Below, piece after piece: positions 8,722 to 18,466 of a stretch of DNA of 64,000 nucleotides. The translations under genes were made by a program, and so were the position numbers. Below the pieces are notes generated by a model. It saw only the letters and a list, made by a program, of their open reading frames with translations. It ran no database searches and was not told where the DNA came from. Every line of letters begins with the position of its first letter. Position 1 is the stretch's first letter. The stretch spans positions 1 through 64,000 of the forward strand of contig JAUIAP010000026.1 of assembly GCA_030425205.1 (NCBI GenBank), read 5' to 3'. This DNA comes from Anaerolineae bacterium. Its GTDB lineage: Bacteria > Chloroflexota > Anaerolineae > Promineifilales > Promineifilaceae.

Positions 8722-8755
8722 TGCACGTTGGGGAAACCCAATTCCCCAATGTGCA
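8722..8755. terminator. Bidirectional terminator between psuG and pyrF
   Basis: Fourteen-base arms (TGCACGTTGGGGAA against TTCCCCAATGTGCA, one G-U pair) enclose a 6-base loop. On the minus strand it is followed by TTTTGATT, so it best serves pyrF, whose stop is 30 bases before it. It sits between two convergent genes. Confidence 0.8.
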
Positions 8756-8785
8756 AACTCAACTTTAAGCCATTGCAAGTGACGG

Positions 8786-9604
8786 TCAGTTGGCAACTTT
8801 TGCCGCATTGATCGCGTCACGAAGGCGTGTGGCCTCTGCACGCGCTGCATCCGCAAAGTCAAGCCCATAGCTCGCATACAGCACGCTGCGACTCGCGTTG
8901 ATGACGGGGCCAGCGACTGCATCTGCCCCATAGCGAACGGCCGAATTCAGATCGCCCCCTTGCGCACCAATTCCCGGAATAAGGAAGTTCGCGTTGGGCG
9001 CCATGGCACGTGCAATCGCCATTTCTTCGGGATAGGTTGCGCCAACGACATAGCCAATATGGCCGGCCACCTCCCACGCTTGGCTTTTCTGCAACACTTC
9101 GGCCGCCAATCCTTCTTCACTGCGCAAATCACCTTGTAGTTGCGGTGCAGAGGGGTTTGATGTGCGTGCTAACACATAAACTGCCTTGTCAGGGCGTGTT
9201 TCCAGCATGGGGGTTACGCTATCTTGCCCCACATAAGGATTGACCGTGATCGCATCTACCCCCCATTGTTCAAACAGTCCCCGCGCCCAAGTTGCTTGTG
9301 TATGTCCAATATCGCCCGTCTTACAGTCGAGAATGATGGGGATATCGTTCGGAATGTAGGCGATGGTTCGTTCGAGCGCGATGATGCCAGCCGCACCCCA
9401 CTGAAAATAAAAACCGAGATTTGGTTTATAAGCACAAACGAGGTCGGCCGTTGCGTCGATGATCGCCTTGTTGAATGGCAACACGGGTTCATCGTGGCGC
9501 GTGATGTGTTCGAGCGGCAACTTTTCTGGCACTGGGTCGAGACCGACGCAAAGCCATGAGTTATTTTTATCTTGAATCGTTTTGAGTTTTTCTAAATAGG
9601 TCAT
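8786..9604 (-). CDS. pyrF: Orotidine-5'-phosphate decarboxylase (type 2)
   Basis: The 272-residue product carries the catalytic DCKTGDIGHT segment (the DxKxxD core of OMP decarboxylase) and an N-terminal WLCVGLDPVPEKLP. It converts OMP to UMP, the last step of de novo pyrimidine synthesis. Its length and sequence style fit the longer type 2 enzymes. The start at 9604 (MTYLEKL) is preferred over 9634. pyrD lies about 1.7 kb away on the other strand, with a lipoprotein gene between them. Confidence 0.92.
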   Translation of the reverse strand: MTYLEKLKTIQDKNNSWLCVGLDPVPEKLPLEHITRHDEPVLPFNKAIIDATADLVCAYKPNLGFYFQWGAAGIIALERTIAYIPNDIPIILDCKTGDIGHTQATWARGLFEQWGVDAITVNPYVGQDSVTPMLETRPDKAVYVLARTSNPSAPQLQGDLRSEEGLAAEVLQKSQAWEVAGHIGYVVGATYPEEMAIARAMAPNANFLIPGIGAQGGDLNSAVRYGADAVAGPVINASRSVLYASYGLDFADAARAEATRLRDAINAAKVAN

Positions 9605-9849
9605 AATTTTTAGCCAGCTACCAACCAGTAGCATCGCGCTCCTATTGTAGTGTTTTCGGCCGAATTATGAAAAACCTCTATCTTTTCCAGCTTGTGAAAT
9701 AAGCGTTAAGGCGTAAAATTGTCTACGCTCAATCTTGTTCCAATGATTGACGTGCCAATCACCATCTAGGAAGCAGCAAAAGATGGTCGTCAGTAGGTTG
9801 TGGTATTTGCCATTGAGGGTAATGGCATGTATCTAGTAGGCAGTATATT

Positions 9850-11283
9850 GTGAGAAGTTCTCGTCATCACTTCGCGTATGCGGTTTGCGTTCTTTGTATT
9901 CTGTTCGCAACAGGTTGTGAAGCTCCACCCATCAAGCCAGGAATCAACCAGCCTCAAAGTCTATTCCCAAACAGAGCTGAGGCCGCCACTGTCGAATCAC
10001 CGATTGACGTCACCGTCGAATGCACGCCAGTCGATGCTTCGATCGATGAATATGCGGTTGCAGGAAATTGTGTTGCAAGCGTGCGTTTTCGACCAGAAGC
10101 ATTGCATGGCGAATATAAAATCTCGTTGAGAGGCAACGATCCAATCAGGTTTCAGCCGACAGGCAATGCGGTCGGCAGTGCTGATGGATTGGAGATTAGC
10201 TGGAATATGACCGCGCTATCGGGTGCGGAATCTCTCAGGCGAATCGGATTGACCTTTCTCCCCGAAAACGCACCCGATGGGCTAACAATGAATGGCATCT
10301 ACGGGATTTTAGCTTGTGCGACACATCTTGAGCGTGGCACAGTGCAATGTACACACGCCAAGATTGACCGGCCCGACCGCACATGGCAAGAGATCAATGC
10401 TGAATGGTCAACAGGACAAACGACATTGGGCTACTATTTTGCACCGATCAATTCGGTAGAGAGCTGGTTGTTTATTAAGTTAAGCAGCACAGACAATGAG
10501 TATGAGCCAGAGATGTCGATTACGCTCCAAGACGGTCTACGAATCAACGTTGACCCCGCCAAAAAGCCCTATTATTTGCAGGTGCGCGATGGGGGAAGAT
10601 CGGCCGATATTCTCCCCCGTCATCTCGGCAAATTGTTCAAAGATGACGCGCGCATCATCGTGCTGCACGTGCTGCATGATGGCGCGACCGAAGGCAAGAT
10701 GCCCGTGCGCGTCACAGTGCGTTCCGACAACAACAGCTTTTGGGAAGATAGCACTGTGTTACTTGCCACAAGCATTAATGCGGACGGAAGTCTGCATATT
10801 GCGGCACAAACAAACCCTGTTGCTCAGAAAGGAGTGCCGGGACCACCAATCAATGCAACCGTAACTCCTGATCCCACACGCGAAACAGCGCAGAGTTTTA
10901 TCGAGATAGAAACGCCCACGCCGACATCTCAAACCGCTTCACCAGAATCAGAGCTGCCAGAATCTATAACGCCAACAGTCGAGTCAGAATATGCAGCTAT
11001 TGTAATGCCAGCATCATCTACGCAGAGGGGTGGCTGCTCCACGACGCCACACTGTAAACAGCCCACAAACATCGCATGGACAGTCCAGTTTATCGCGCCG
11101 CGCACAATGCACCGCTATGATGCGTATACGACCTATCTGACAGATCTACGCCCCTATCTAACATTTGAACAATTTTCCTACCTGTTTCTCGTTCATAATC
11201 CGCAGGTCAATCGCAAGATGCCAATCTTGCGTGAGGGAAAAACGTATAATTTTCCAACGCTAATCGACTCGTCCCAGCCATAG
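9850..11283 (+). CDS. Thr/Pro-rich lipoprotein of unknown function
   Basis: The 477-residue product starts at GTG 9850. It has a basic N-terminus, a hydrophobic core and a lipobox FATGC, so it should be lipid-modified and surface-anchored. Residues ~45-330 form a beta-rich region without a recognised domain. Residues ~340-380 are a TPTPT-type linker, followed by a Cys-containing segment (GGCSTTPHC) and a C-terminal domain with LRPYLTFEQFSYLFLVHNPQ. The gene ends one base before pyrD begins, so the two are probably cotranscribed although no functional link is obvious. Confidence 0.6.
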   Translation: MRSSRHHFAYAVCVLCILFATGCEAPPIKPGINQPQSLFPNRAEAATVESPIDVTVECTPVDASIDEYAVAGNCVASVRFRPEALHGEYKISLRGNDPIRFQPTGNAVGSADGLEISWNMTALSGAESLRRIGLTFLPENAPDGLTMNGIYGILACATHLERGTVQCTHAKIDRPDRTWQEINAEWSTGQTTLGYYFAPINSVESWLFIKLSSTDNEYEPEMSITLQDGLRINVDPAKKPYYLQVRDGGRSADILPRHLGKLFKDDARIIVLHVLHDGATEGKMPVRVTVRSDNNSFWEDSTVLLATSINADGSLHIAAQTNPVAQKGVPGPPINATVTPDPTRETAQSFIEIETPTPTSQTASPESELPESITPTVESEYAAIVMPASSTQRGGCSTTPHCKQPTNIAWTVQFIAPRTMHRYDAYTTYLTDLRPYLTFEQFSYLFLVHNPQVNRKMPILREGKTYNFPTLIDSSQP

Positions 11284-11284
11284 G

Positions 11285-12343
11285 ATGACTGTAAACTTGC
11301 GCAATATGAATTTGTATACAAACATCATCTATCCGTTTTTAGCCAAAGGGGACGCGGAAAAAGTACATGAGCTGACCCTGTTGGCATTGGAATCGGCCGA
11401 AAAAATCCCCCTCTCCACAACCGCCCTTCACACAATTCGTGGGCGCGTTCCCACAAATCCTGTGCCGCTATTTGGCCTCACGTTTCCCAATCAACTCGGG
11501 ATGGCGGCTGGTTTTGACAAAGATGTGCGCGTTGTAGCAGGTCTGGCCGCGCTGGGTTTTGGACACATCGAAGTTGGCACGCTCACGCCGTGTCCCCAAG
11601 TTGGCAACCCTAAACCACGCATTTTTCGGCTGGCGACTGATGGCGCGATTATTAATCGCATGGGCTTTCCCAATGGGGGCGTTGATGCCGCATTGCCGCG
11701 CTTGCGAAAATTGGCACAAAAGGAGCGCGATTGGATTCTTGGTGTCAGCTTAGGCAAGCAAAAAGAAACGCCGTTGGCCGACGCATCGGCCGATTATGTC
11801 ACCGTCATGCGAAAGGTCTACGCCTATAGCGATTATCTCGCCGTGAATGTCAGTTCGCCCAACACACCGGGCTTGCGCGAGCTACAGGGTCGCGCCTATC
11901 TAGACCAACTGCTCAGCACGTTGATGGAAGAAGGAGAACACCTCGCCACACAGTACAATCTCAAACCCAAACCGCTGCTCCTCAAGATCGCGCCTGACAT
12001 GGATGAAGCGTCGCTCGGCGAAATTCTCGCCGCCGCTAAAGATGCTGGTATCGCTGGGATGATTGCGACAAATACGACAATCGGCCGAAACGATCTCACG
12101 CACGCCAACAAATCAGAAGCGGGTGGCATGAGTGGCAAGCCGTTGCGTCAGCGTTCGACAGAGGTGGTGCGGTTTATCGCGCAAAATAGCGATCTGCCTG
12201 TGATTGGGGTTGGGGGGATCGATTCGGCCGAATCGGCGCGTGAGAAACTCGACGCAGGTGCATCGTTGGTGCAGCTCTATAGTGGATTGGTTTATCAAGG
12301 GCCACGTCTGGCAGGGAAAATCTTGCGCGGGTTAAGTAACTAG
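11285..12343 (+). CDS. pyrD: Dihydroorotate dehydrogenase, class 2 (quinone-dependent)
   Basis: The product has the class 2 N-terminal helix region, FGLTFPNQLGMAAGFDKD and the flavin-binding GHIEVGTLTP. The catalytic base is the Ser of VNVSSPNTPGLRELQ, as expected for class 2 enzymes. It oxidises dihydroorotate to orotate, passing electrons to membrane quinones, so a respiratory quinone pool is implied. The first ATG (11285) lies one base after the lipoprotein stop; ATG 11306 (MNLYTNI) fits the family start equally well. Four TCGGCCGA copies lie inside the gene. Confidence 0.93.
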   Translation: MTVNLRNMNLYTNIIYPFLAKGDAEKVHELTLLALESAEKIPLSTTALHTIRGRVPTNPVPLFGLTFPNQLGMAAGFDKDVRVVAGLAALGFGHIEVGTLTPCPQVGNPKPRIFRLATDGAIINRMGFPNGGVDAALPRLRKLAQKERDWILGVSLGKQKETPLADASADYVTVMRKVYAYSDYLAVNVSSPNTPGLRELQGRAYLDQLLSTLMEEGEHLATQYNLKPKPLLLKIAPDMDEASLGEILAAAKDAGIAGMIATNTTIGRNDLTHANKSEAGGMSGKPLRQRSTEVVRFIAQNSDLPVIGVGGIDSAESAREKLDAGASLVQLYSGLVYQGPRLAGKILRGLSN

Positions 12344-12405
12344 CGAGACGTCACGAACAGCGTTGCGATGCAACCAGCTTTGCAGAAAACGCGCCTTCTT
12401 GAAAA

Positions 12406-15000
12406 CTAATCCGATCGAATCGCGGATGCGATCACCATGCGACCCAACCGAATGGACGGATAGATCCCCGCCAGCAGCGCAGCGACAATCGCAACAAGCA
12501 GCGCATTGATAAAATAACTCGGCTGCAAAAAGAGTTGCAGCGTCCAGCCAAACGAGCGCACGTTGATGACGTAAATCAACACCCACGCCAGCGCATACCC
12601 CGTCGGAATCGCAATCAAGCCAGCGACGGCGCCCATGAGTCCCGTTTCAAGCAAGGTGAGTTGCCATAGCTGGCGTGTCGTCATGCCGGTGGCGCGGAGC
12701 GTGGCGAGTTCGCGGGCGCGTTCAAGTTGCAAGCTCATCAATGCGCTCAGAACGCCGATAAAGGCGACGACCGTTGCCAAGAGGCGCAGGGCGGCCGTGA
12801 TGGCAAACGTGCGGTCAAAAATCTCAATGGAGACCTGACGCAAGGCGGCGTTGGAGCGGATTTCAAGCGATTGGATTGGGGCGAGGTCAGTTTGCAAGTC
12901 AGCGACGATTTGATCGATGTCGCTGCCTGCATTGGCAAAGAGCGCAATCGTCGATTTTGCGGGATCGTTCCAGAGTCGTTCGTAGGTTTCAGAACCAATC
13001 CAGATATACCCTTGATCGCTCGTGTAATCGTAGAAAACGGCAACAACGGGAAATGCTTGTTCACCCTGTTCGGTCAGCAACGTGATTGGCTCAGGGGGTA
13101 ACGTCAGATTCTCGCGGCGCAGCAACGGCTCGGAGATGATAATCCCTTCTCCCGCATCGAGGGCTGCCATGGCGTCTGCCTCCGTGCCATCATTCAAGAT
13201 CCACATAAATGGGCGATTGCCTCGTGCCACATCCCCATCAATGGCGGCAATGTTGACACTGCGTTCAAATTCAGGGGCGAAGATGCGAACATTACGGGCG
13301 GTGATGGCAAGCTCGACGTCGGGATGTGCGCTTGCAATTGCGATGGCGGCGGGATCAACAGTGCCTTCAATTGTGGTGCTAGACGTGGCGGGTGGGGAGA
13401 TATAGACATCGGCTTGCAGCGTTTGATCGAGCCACTGGACGACCGTTTGGCGGAAGGAGCCAATCATAATCGATACACCGATGATGACAGAAACAGCGGT
13501 CATAAGCGCGGCGATGGCAACGCTTGTGCGCGATAGTGAACGGGTGATGTCACGGGGAGCCATTCGGCCGATTGCACCCCCAAACCTTTCCATTACAGGC
13601 TGAATCCCATTCATCACCCAGACGGTCACAGGCGGCGTAATCAACGCAAACGCAAATAGAACGGCAAACAATCCACCAAACGCCACGACGAGGCCGCCAA
13701 CGTTTGACCACAACATCAATACGCCCAGTCCACCAAGAATTGCCCACCCAGCGACAAAGTAAGGCAGCAGTTTATGGACGCGGCTTTCGAGCGTTGAGCG
13801 GCGCATGATGGTGCTGGGAGATGTCTGCATCGCCTCAAGCGCAGGCGGGATGGATGCCAAAATTGCGGCTGACATGCCGATCAGCAGACCTTTGACTATT
13901 GTGAGAGGTGGAACGGTGATGCTACGGACGGTGACAGTAAAATAAAGGTCGTTGATCGTTTGTGTGACCAGTCCAACCATTGCGCGGCCGAGAAAGATGC
14001 CGACGATCAAGCCGATGATCGACCCGATCAGACCAAGCACGGCCGCCTCGCCCAAGATGAGTGTTGCCAGTTGGCGACCTGTTACACCTAACGCGCGCAG
14101 GATGCCAAACAGCGGCCGACGTTGCACGACACTAAACGTGACCGTGTTGTAAATCAAGAACATGCCAACAACCAAGGCCAGCAGACTGAGCGCAGTCAGG
14201 TTGAGTTCAAAGGCGGCTGTCATCTGTTGAATCGTGTTGCTGCGGGCGGCGGCCGGTTCGATTTGGACACCAGCCGGGAGGATGTCGCGGATCGGGTCGA
14301 GTGCAGCATCGTTCTCGGCGATTAAATCGATGTGTGAGAGTGTACCTGTGCGTCCGAACATCTCCTGTGCGCTGGAAATGTCGGTGAAGATTAAACCTTG
14401 CAAGCCGCGTCGCGTCAGATCATCAGCCGGTTCGATTAAGCCGACAATCGGTGCGTCGTAAGTGCGCCCAGCGATTTCAAGCGGGATTGTGTCATTGAGT
14501 GCAAGGTTTTGTTGGCTGGCGATTTCGGCCGAAAGCAGCACTGCATTTGGTGTCGTGATAAACGCTCCTAACTGCGTGCCATTGCCTGCACTCCCACCTA
14601 AGTAGTTGCGAAATGGAGGCTCGGCAAATGAATCAATTCCCACAAGCGTATAGGGAATGTTGCCCAACGCCTCTGAGCTAACCGTGCCTTCAACCACTGG
14701 CGCAGACAGTCTATAGCCTAATTCACTGCGCAAACGCGCATAAATCTCTTCGTCAATCCCAGCGGGACCACCCACAATGCGATGTGTCGTTTTCCCTGCA
14801 ATCGCGTCCGTTGATAGCGCAAATGCCCGACTTGCCGACCCATTCGCCAGATCAATCGACACCATCATCGCTACGCCCAGCGCAATCCCAATAATGAACA
14901 ACACATATTGAAATGGTCGCCGCCGCATTCTGCGCCATGCGGTACGATAAAGGGGTGTGTTCGTGATTTTCGGTCTTGGCATTTGGGTTTTAGATTGCAT
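12406..15000 (-). CDS. ABC exporter permease, MacB/LolC-like with two FtsX domains
   Basis: The 864-residue protein opens with a transmembrane helix (PFQYVLFIIGIALGVAMMVS), then a large periplasmic-type MacB core domain. Three helices of a first FtsX domain follow at ~260-390, then a second helix/soluble domain, and a last FtsX domain (QLERARELATLRATGMTTRQ) near the C-terminus. Such permeases use ATP hydrolysis to move lipoproteins, peptides or drugs from the membrane rather than to import. Its ATPase is encoded 77 bases upstream on the same strand. It ends tail-to-tail with pyrD. Confidence 0.85.
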   Translation of the reverse strand: MQSKTQMPRPKITNTPLYRTAWRRMRRRPFQYVLFIIGIALGVAMMVSIDLANGSASRAFALSTDAIAGKTTHRIVGGPAGIDEEIYARLRSELGYRLSAPVVEGTVSSEALGNIPYTLVGIDSFAEPPFRNYLGGSAGNGTQLGAFITTPNAVLLSAEIASQQNLALNDTIPLEIAGRTYDAPIVGLIEPADDLTRRGLQGLIFTDISSAQEMFGRTGTLSHIDLIAENDAALDPIRDILPAGVQIEPAAARSNTIQQMTAAFELNLTALSLLALVVGMFLIYNTVTFSVVQRRPLFGILRALGVTGRQLATLILGEAAVLGLIGSIIGLIVGIFLGRAMVGLVTQTINDLYFTVTVRSITVPPLTIVKGLLIGMSAAILASIPPALEAMQTSPSTIMRRSTLESRVHKLLPYFVAGWAILGGLGVLMLWSNVGGLVVAFGGLFAVLFAFALITPPVTVWVMNGIQPVMERFGGAIGRMAPRDITRSLSRTSVAIAALMTAVSVIIGVSIMIGSFRQTVVQWLDQTLQADVYISPPATSSTTIEGTVDPAAIAIASAHPDVELAITARNVRIFAPEFERSVNIAAIDGDVARGNRPFMWILNDGTEADAMAALDAGEGIIISEPLLRRENLTLPPEPITLLTEQGEQAFPVVAVFYDYTSDQGYIWIGSETYERLWNDPAKSTIALFANAGSDIDQIVADLQTDLAPIQSLEIRSNAALRQVSIEIFDRTFAITAALRLLATVVAFIGVLSALMSLQLERARELATLRATGMTTRQLWQLTLLETGLMGAVAGLIAIPTGYALAWVLIYVINVRSFGWTLQLFLQPSYFINALLVAIVAALLAGIYPSIRLGRMVIASAIRSD

Positions 15001-15077
15001 GGTTGGACGTTGAATTTGAGCTATGAATGACGAGATTTAAACATGAACGATAGTCGGCTCTGCTCGATTGCGAGAGG

Positions 15078-15779
15078 TCAAACGATCGTTTCCAAAACGG
15101 TTGTGTCAACTAACTGCCCATTGTGCATACGATAGACGCGATCAGCGTGGGGGAGAATTTCGGGGCTGTGGGTCGCCATTAAGAGCGTTTTGCCCGCTTC
15201 ACGTGTTAGACTGAGCAGTAGATCAAGGATAATGTCGCTTGTGTCTTCGTCGAGATTGCCCGTTGGTTCGTCAGCGAGCACGACCATCGGATCGTGCGCA
15301 AGGGCGCGCGCGATTGCAATGCGCTGCTGCTCGCCGCCACTCAACTTATCAGGGAATGAGTCTGCACGATCTTCTAAGCCAACTTGTTTGAGGAGATTTC
15401 GGCCGATTTCCTCAACTTCCTTCCGTCGTCTCCCCGCCAACTCCATCGGCAACGTGATATTTTCCAAGACAGTCAACGTCGGAATCAAATTGAAAAACTG
15501 GAAGACAATTCCAATTTGATCGCGTCGAAAAAGTGTCCGTTCCCGCTCATTGAGTCCTGTAATATCAGTTCCGTCAATTGTGACCTTGCCTGATGTCGGC
15601 TTTTCGATGCCGCTGATGATATTGAGCAGCGTGCTTTTGCCACTTCCGCTGCTTCCGAGCATGACGATAAACTCGCCACGAGGGAAACCGATATTGAGAT
15701 TGTTGAAAACGATACGTTCCATTTCCCCTTCTTGAAAGGTTTTGGTGAGGTTATGGAGTTGAACGACTGATTTTGACAT
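15078..15779 (-). CDS. ABC transporter ATPase, LolD/MacB type
   Basis: The 233-residue ATPase has Walker A GSSGSGKST, signature LSGGEQQRIAIARAL, Walker B VVLADEPTGNLD and a switch His in THSPE. This layout is that of the MacB/LolD/FtsE group that works with FtsX-type permeases. It lies directly upstream of the two-FtsX permease and they form one operon. The start at 15779 follows an AGGA-like site (reverse strand of TCCTATTAGG). Confidence 0.92.
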   Translation of the reverse strand: MSKSVVQLHNLTKTFQEGEMERIVFNNLNIGFPRGEFIVMLGSSGSGKSTLLNIISGIEKPTSGKVTIDGTDITGLNERERTLFRRDQIGIVFQFFNLIPTLTVLENITLPMELAGRRRKEVEEIGRNLLKQVGLEDRADSFPDKLSGGEQQRIAIARALAHDPMVVLADEPTGNLDEDTSDIILDLLLSLTREAGKTLLMATHSPEILPHADRVYRMHNGQLVDTTVLETIV

Positions 15780-15936
15780 GCTAAATCCTATTAGGAGCGG
15801 TTAGGCTAACGACCCATCAAACATGCTGACACGATAGCACGCCGTGTTAGCGGCTTCAATGTAGCCACCTTTTGGATTGTGCTTTTCTTACACCCGTTGC
15901 GATAATTGGGGAGTTATTTAGAATGGAAAGTGCATT

Positions 15937-16575
15937 GTGGAAAATTTTCTTACAAAGGTAGAAAAAGCGTTGACCTTACCGAATTTTGACTGGAAGGCGG
16001 CGCAAACAAAAATGGGGATCGGTGGTCGCGTGATGGATCGACCACGTGGGATGAGCGGGCAAGGGCGACGCGGCGCAGTTGTCTTGCTACTCTATCCACA
16101 TGACGGGCAAGTGATGATTGTGTATACACTTCGGCCGAAATCCCTGCGCACACATTCAGGACAAATCTCCTTTCCCGGTGGCAAAATTGACGCGGGCGAA
16201 ACGGCCAGCGAAGCGGCCGTGCGCGAAGTCTGGGAAGAGCTAGGCATTGAGGCCGACGAAATACAGCTAATCGGCCGATTGTCAAAGCTGTATATCCCAC
16301 CATCCGATTTTTATGTGGAGCCATTCGTGGGCTGGTGTGAGAAACGACCGGATTTTCGGCCGAATCCCGCCGAAGTCGCCGCAATTATCGAAGTCCCCCT
16401 TAACCAACTGCTCGACCCCGCGACACGGCAAACAGAAAAACGCCGTTTCCCCGCATTCGACAATGCCGAACGTGACGTTCCCTATTTCGCCATCGAAGAT
16501 TACAAAATCTGGGGTGCAACGGCGTTGATGACGGGCGAATTTTTAGAACGCTGGAAAAATATATTAAGTGATTAG
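15937..16575 (+). CDS. Nudix hydrolase, CoA pyrophosphatase type
   Basis: The 212-residue product contains the full Nudix box GGKIDAGETASEAAVREVWE followed by ELGI. In front of it is LRTHSGQISFPGG, the NuCoA motif typical of coenzyme A diphosphatases (YeaB/NudL). It would cleave CoA or oxidised CoA to 4'-phosphopantetheine and 3',5'-ADP. The start is GTG 15937, behind GGAAAG. It is probably cotranscribed with proC, 70 bases downstream. Three TCGGCCGA copies lie within 240 bases. Confidence 0.88.
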   Translation: MENFLTKVEKALTLPNFDWKAAQTKMGIGGRVMDRPRGMSGQGRRGAVVLLLYPHDGQVMIVYTLRPKSLRTHSGQISFPGGKIDAGETASEAAVREVWEELGIEADEIQLIGRLSKLYIPPSDFYVEPFVGWCEKRPDFRPNPAEVAAIIEVPLNQLLDPATRQTEKRRFPAFDNAERDVPYFAIEDYKIWGATALMTGEFLERWKNILSD

Positions 16576-16613
16576 TGATGTGTGGTCAGAGACGAGAAAT
16601 TGCTCGCCGCTAA

Positions 16614-16640
16614 CCACTAGCCACTAGCCACTAGCCACTA
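16614..16640 (+). repeat. Heptamer tandem repeat CCACTAG, 3.9 copies
   Basis: Three perfect units and most of a fourth fill the space directly in front of proC, ending 5 bases before its ATG. The array occupies the position of a ribosome-binding site and no Shine-Dalgarno sequence is seen. Other heptamer arrays in the window occupy comparable intergenic positions. Confidence 0.85.
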
Positions 16641-16645
16641 CTCAA

Positions 16646-17464
16646 ATGTTCAATGGTTTAAATCTCGCCTTTATCGGCACAGGCAATATGGCAGAAGCGA
16701 TGATTCGCGGATTGATCGCGGAAGCGCTGGTTGAACCGAATCAGATTATCGGATCAAATCCGTTGGTAGAGCGCAACGAATTTATGCAGGAACGGCATGG
16801 CATTCGCGTCACTGCGCACAACTTGGAAGCAGTGCAAAATGCCGATGTCGTCGTGTTGTGTGTCAAACCGCAATTTTTCAAGAAAGTTTCGGCCGAATTG
16901 CAGGGCCACATCAAGCAAGACGCGCTCATCGTCTCCATTATTGCGGGAATGCCGATTCAAACCATCTCAGCTGGTTTGCTGCATGGCGCAATCGCCCGCT
17001 CGATGCCCAACACACCCGCCCAAATTGGTGAAGGGATCACCGTTTGGACAAAGACAGAGGCCGTCACAGAAGACCAACATCGACAAGCGACCGCGCTATT
17101 TGGCTCGCTGGGGCATGAGGTGTTTGTTGAAGAAGAGGGTTATCTCGATATGGCGACCGCGTTAAGCGGCAGTGGACCCGGCTATATCTTTTTGATGATG
17201 GAGGCGATGATCGATGCGGGTGTTCACATGGGCTTTTCGCGCCGCATTGCCCAAGATCTTGTCTTTCAAACGATTATTGGCTCTGTCAAATATGCCGAGC
17301 AGTCAGGAAAACACGTTGCCGAACTGCGCAATCAGGTGACATCACCCGGCGGCACAACGGCCGAAGCACTCTACCACATGGAAAAACGCGGCTTCCGCAC
17401 AGTCATCTCACGCGGCATTTTTGCTGCCTATGAGCGGTCGGTTGCCTTGGGGAAACGTCAGTAG
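16646..17464 (+). CDS. proC: Pyrroline-5-carboxylate reductase
   Basis: The 272-residue product has the NAD(P)-binding LAFIGTGNMAEAMIRGL at the N-terminus. It also has the C-terminal signature region with SGSGPGYIFLMMEAM and VTSPGGTTAEAL. It reduces 1-pyrroline-5-carboxylate to proline. Length is typical. The gene is followed by a 12-bp hairpin shared with the convergent GNAT gene. Confidence 0.95.
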   Translation: MFNGLNLAFIGTGNMAEAMIRGLIAEALVEPNQIIGSNPLVERNEFMQERHGIRVTAHNLEAVQNADVVVLCVKPQFFKKVSAELQGHIKQDALIVSIIAGMPIQTISAGLLHGAIARSMPNTPAQIGEGITVWTKTEAVTEDQHRQATALFGSLGHEVFVEEEGYLDMATALSGSGPGYIFLMMEAMIDAGVHMGFSRRIAQDLVFQTIIGSVKYAEQSGKHVAELRNQVTSPGGTTAEALYHMEKRGFRTVISRGIFAAYERSVALGKRQ

Positions 17465-17474
17465 CCACGCAACG

Positions 17475-17513
17475 GTAGGCAGTGAACAAAATCGCTTCCG
17501 ATTCACTGCCTAC
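17475..17513. terminator. Inverted repeat between proC and the GNAT gene
   Basis: GTAGGCAGTGAA (17475-17486) and TTCACTGCCTAC (17502-17513) are perfect 12-bp arms around a 15-base loop. The right arm covers the stop codon of the convergent GNAT gene. There is no clear T-run, so it is a stem-loop end signal rather than a textbook terminator. Similar TTCACTG...CTACTG phrases recur in intergenic DNA near 22787 and 50717. Confidence 0.55.
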
Positions 17514-18466
17514 TGCAACACTTTCTTATAGGTCAACCACGCGGGAATCGGCCGAAAACCCAATGCGACATTCAATGCATACATCGGATTGTTCTCCTCA
17601 TTCTCCGTGACGATCTTTTCATATCCATTTCGCTTCGCATAGTCAATCACAGCCAGTTTCATTCCTGTCGCAATGCCTTTGCGCCGCCATTCACGCAACA
17701 TGCCCGTCACCTGCGTCATCAACTTCGTCGCGTCAGAGCTGCTCTTATTGATCGAACTGTACCCAACATACTGTCCATCTTCAGCCACGGCGACGATATA
17801 GCCATCGTGCAGCACATAAGGCGAATCGAGTTTGCGCGTCTTCCATTCCTCAAGCGGCGTTCTCTTGCGCGGTTCTGTGCTGGGAATATCCAATAGAATC
17901 GGCCAATCGAGGTCGTAGAGTTTTTGTAACCAATCGACATCGTTTTCCTGTAGGTCGGCAAGCGTGCGCAACGTAATGCCATGTTGTTTGAGTCTGGCGG
18001 CGGTTCCAGCAAATGGGCTGGGGTCAAACTCTGCAAGCAGCAATTCAGATTGTGCGTCGCGTTGGATCATCGAAAATCCACGATCTTCCAAAAAACGTTT
18101 TGCGCGATCATGGTCTTCGCGCATCCATGTTATGATGGCGCGCGCGCCATGACCGTCCAATGTCTCCATCAGCGTTGCCAACAACTGTTTGCCAATGCCC
18201 TGTCCCCAATATTCAGGGATTACGCCGAGATAGAAAACGTATTGATTTGGATCATCCCACCAGTGGGCAGCGAGATATTCAGCGTTTCCGATCGGTCGCT
18301 CCCCATCGAAGGCGAGCCAACGGCCATTGGCATGCTTGGCGTGCTGTTTATCTTCAAGGCGATAATATTCGGCCGAATCCCACTCATCTGGATAGATCAA
18401 TTTCTCAGTCTCTTCCAAACGGTCATAATCGGCATCTTCTTCAAATGGTCGAATCTTAATGTTCAT
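17510..18466 (-). CDS. Tandem GNAT-domain acetyltransferase
   Basis: The 318-residue product begins at ATG 18466 (MNIKIRPFEED). The first GNAT domain carries the acetyl-CoA loop GVIPEYWGQGIGKQLL. The second, at the C-terminus, carries VTGMLREWRRKGIATGMKLA followed by the typical NEENNPMYALNVALGF segment. Proteins of this form acetylate small molecules such as amines or antibiotics (mycothiol synthase is one known double-GNAT enzyme). The substrate cannot be told from the sequence. Confidence 0.85.
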   Translation of the reverse strand: MNIKIRPFEEDADYDRLEETEKLIYPDEWDSAEYYRLEDKQHAKHANGRWLAFDGERPIGNAEYLAAHWWDDPNQYVFYLGVIPEYWGQGIGKQLLATLMETLDGHGARAIITWMREDHDRAKRFLEDRGFSMIQRDAQSELLLAEFDPSPFAGTAARLKQHGITLRTLADLQENDVDWLQKLYDLDWPILLDIPSTEPRKRTPLEEWKTRKLDSPYVLHDGYIVAVAEDGQYVGYSSINKSSSDATKLMTQVTGMLREWRRKGIATGMKLAVIDYAKRNGYEKIVTENEENNPMYALNVALGFRPIPAWLTYKKVLQ

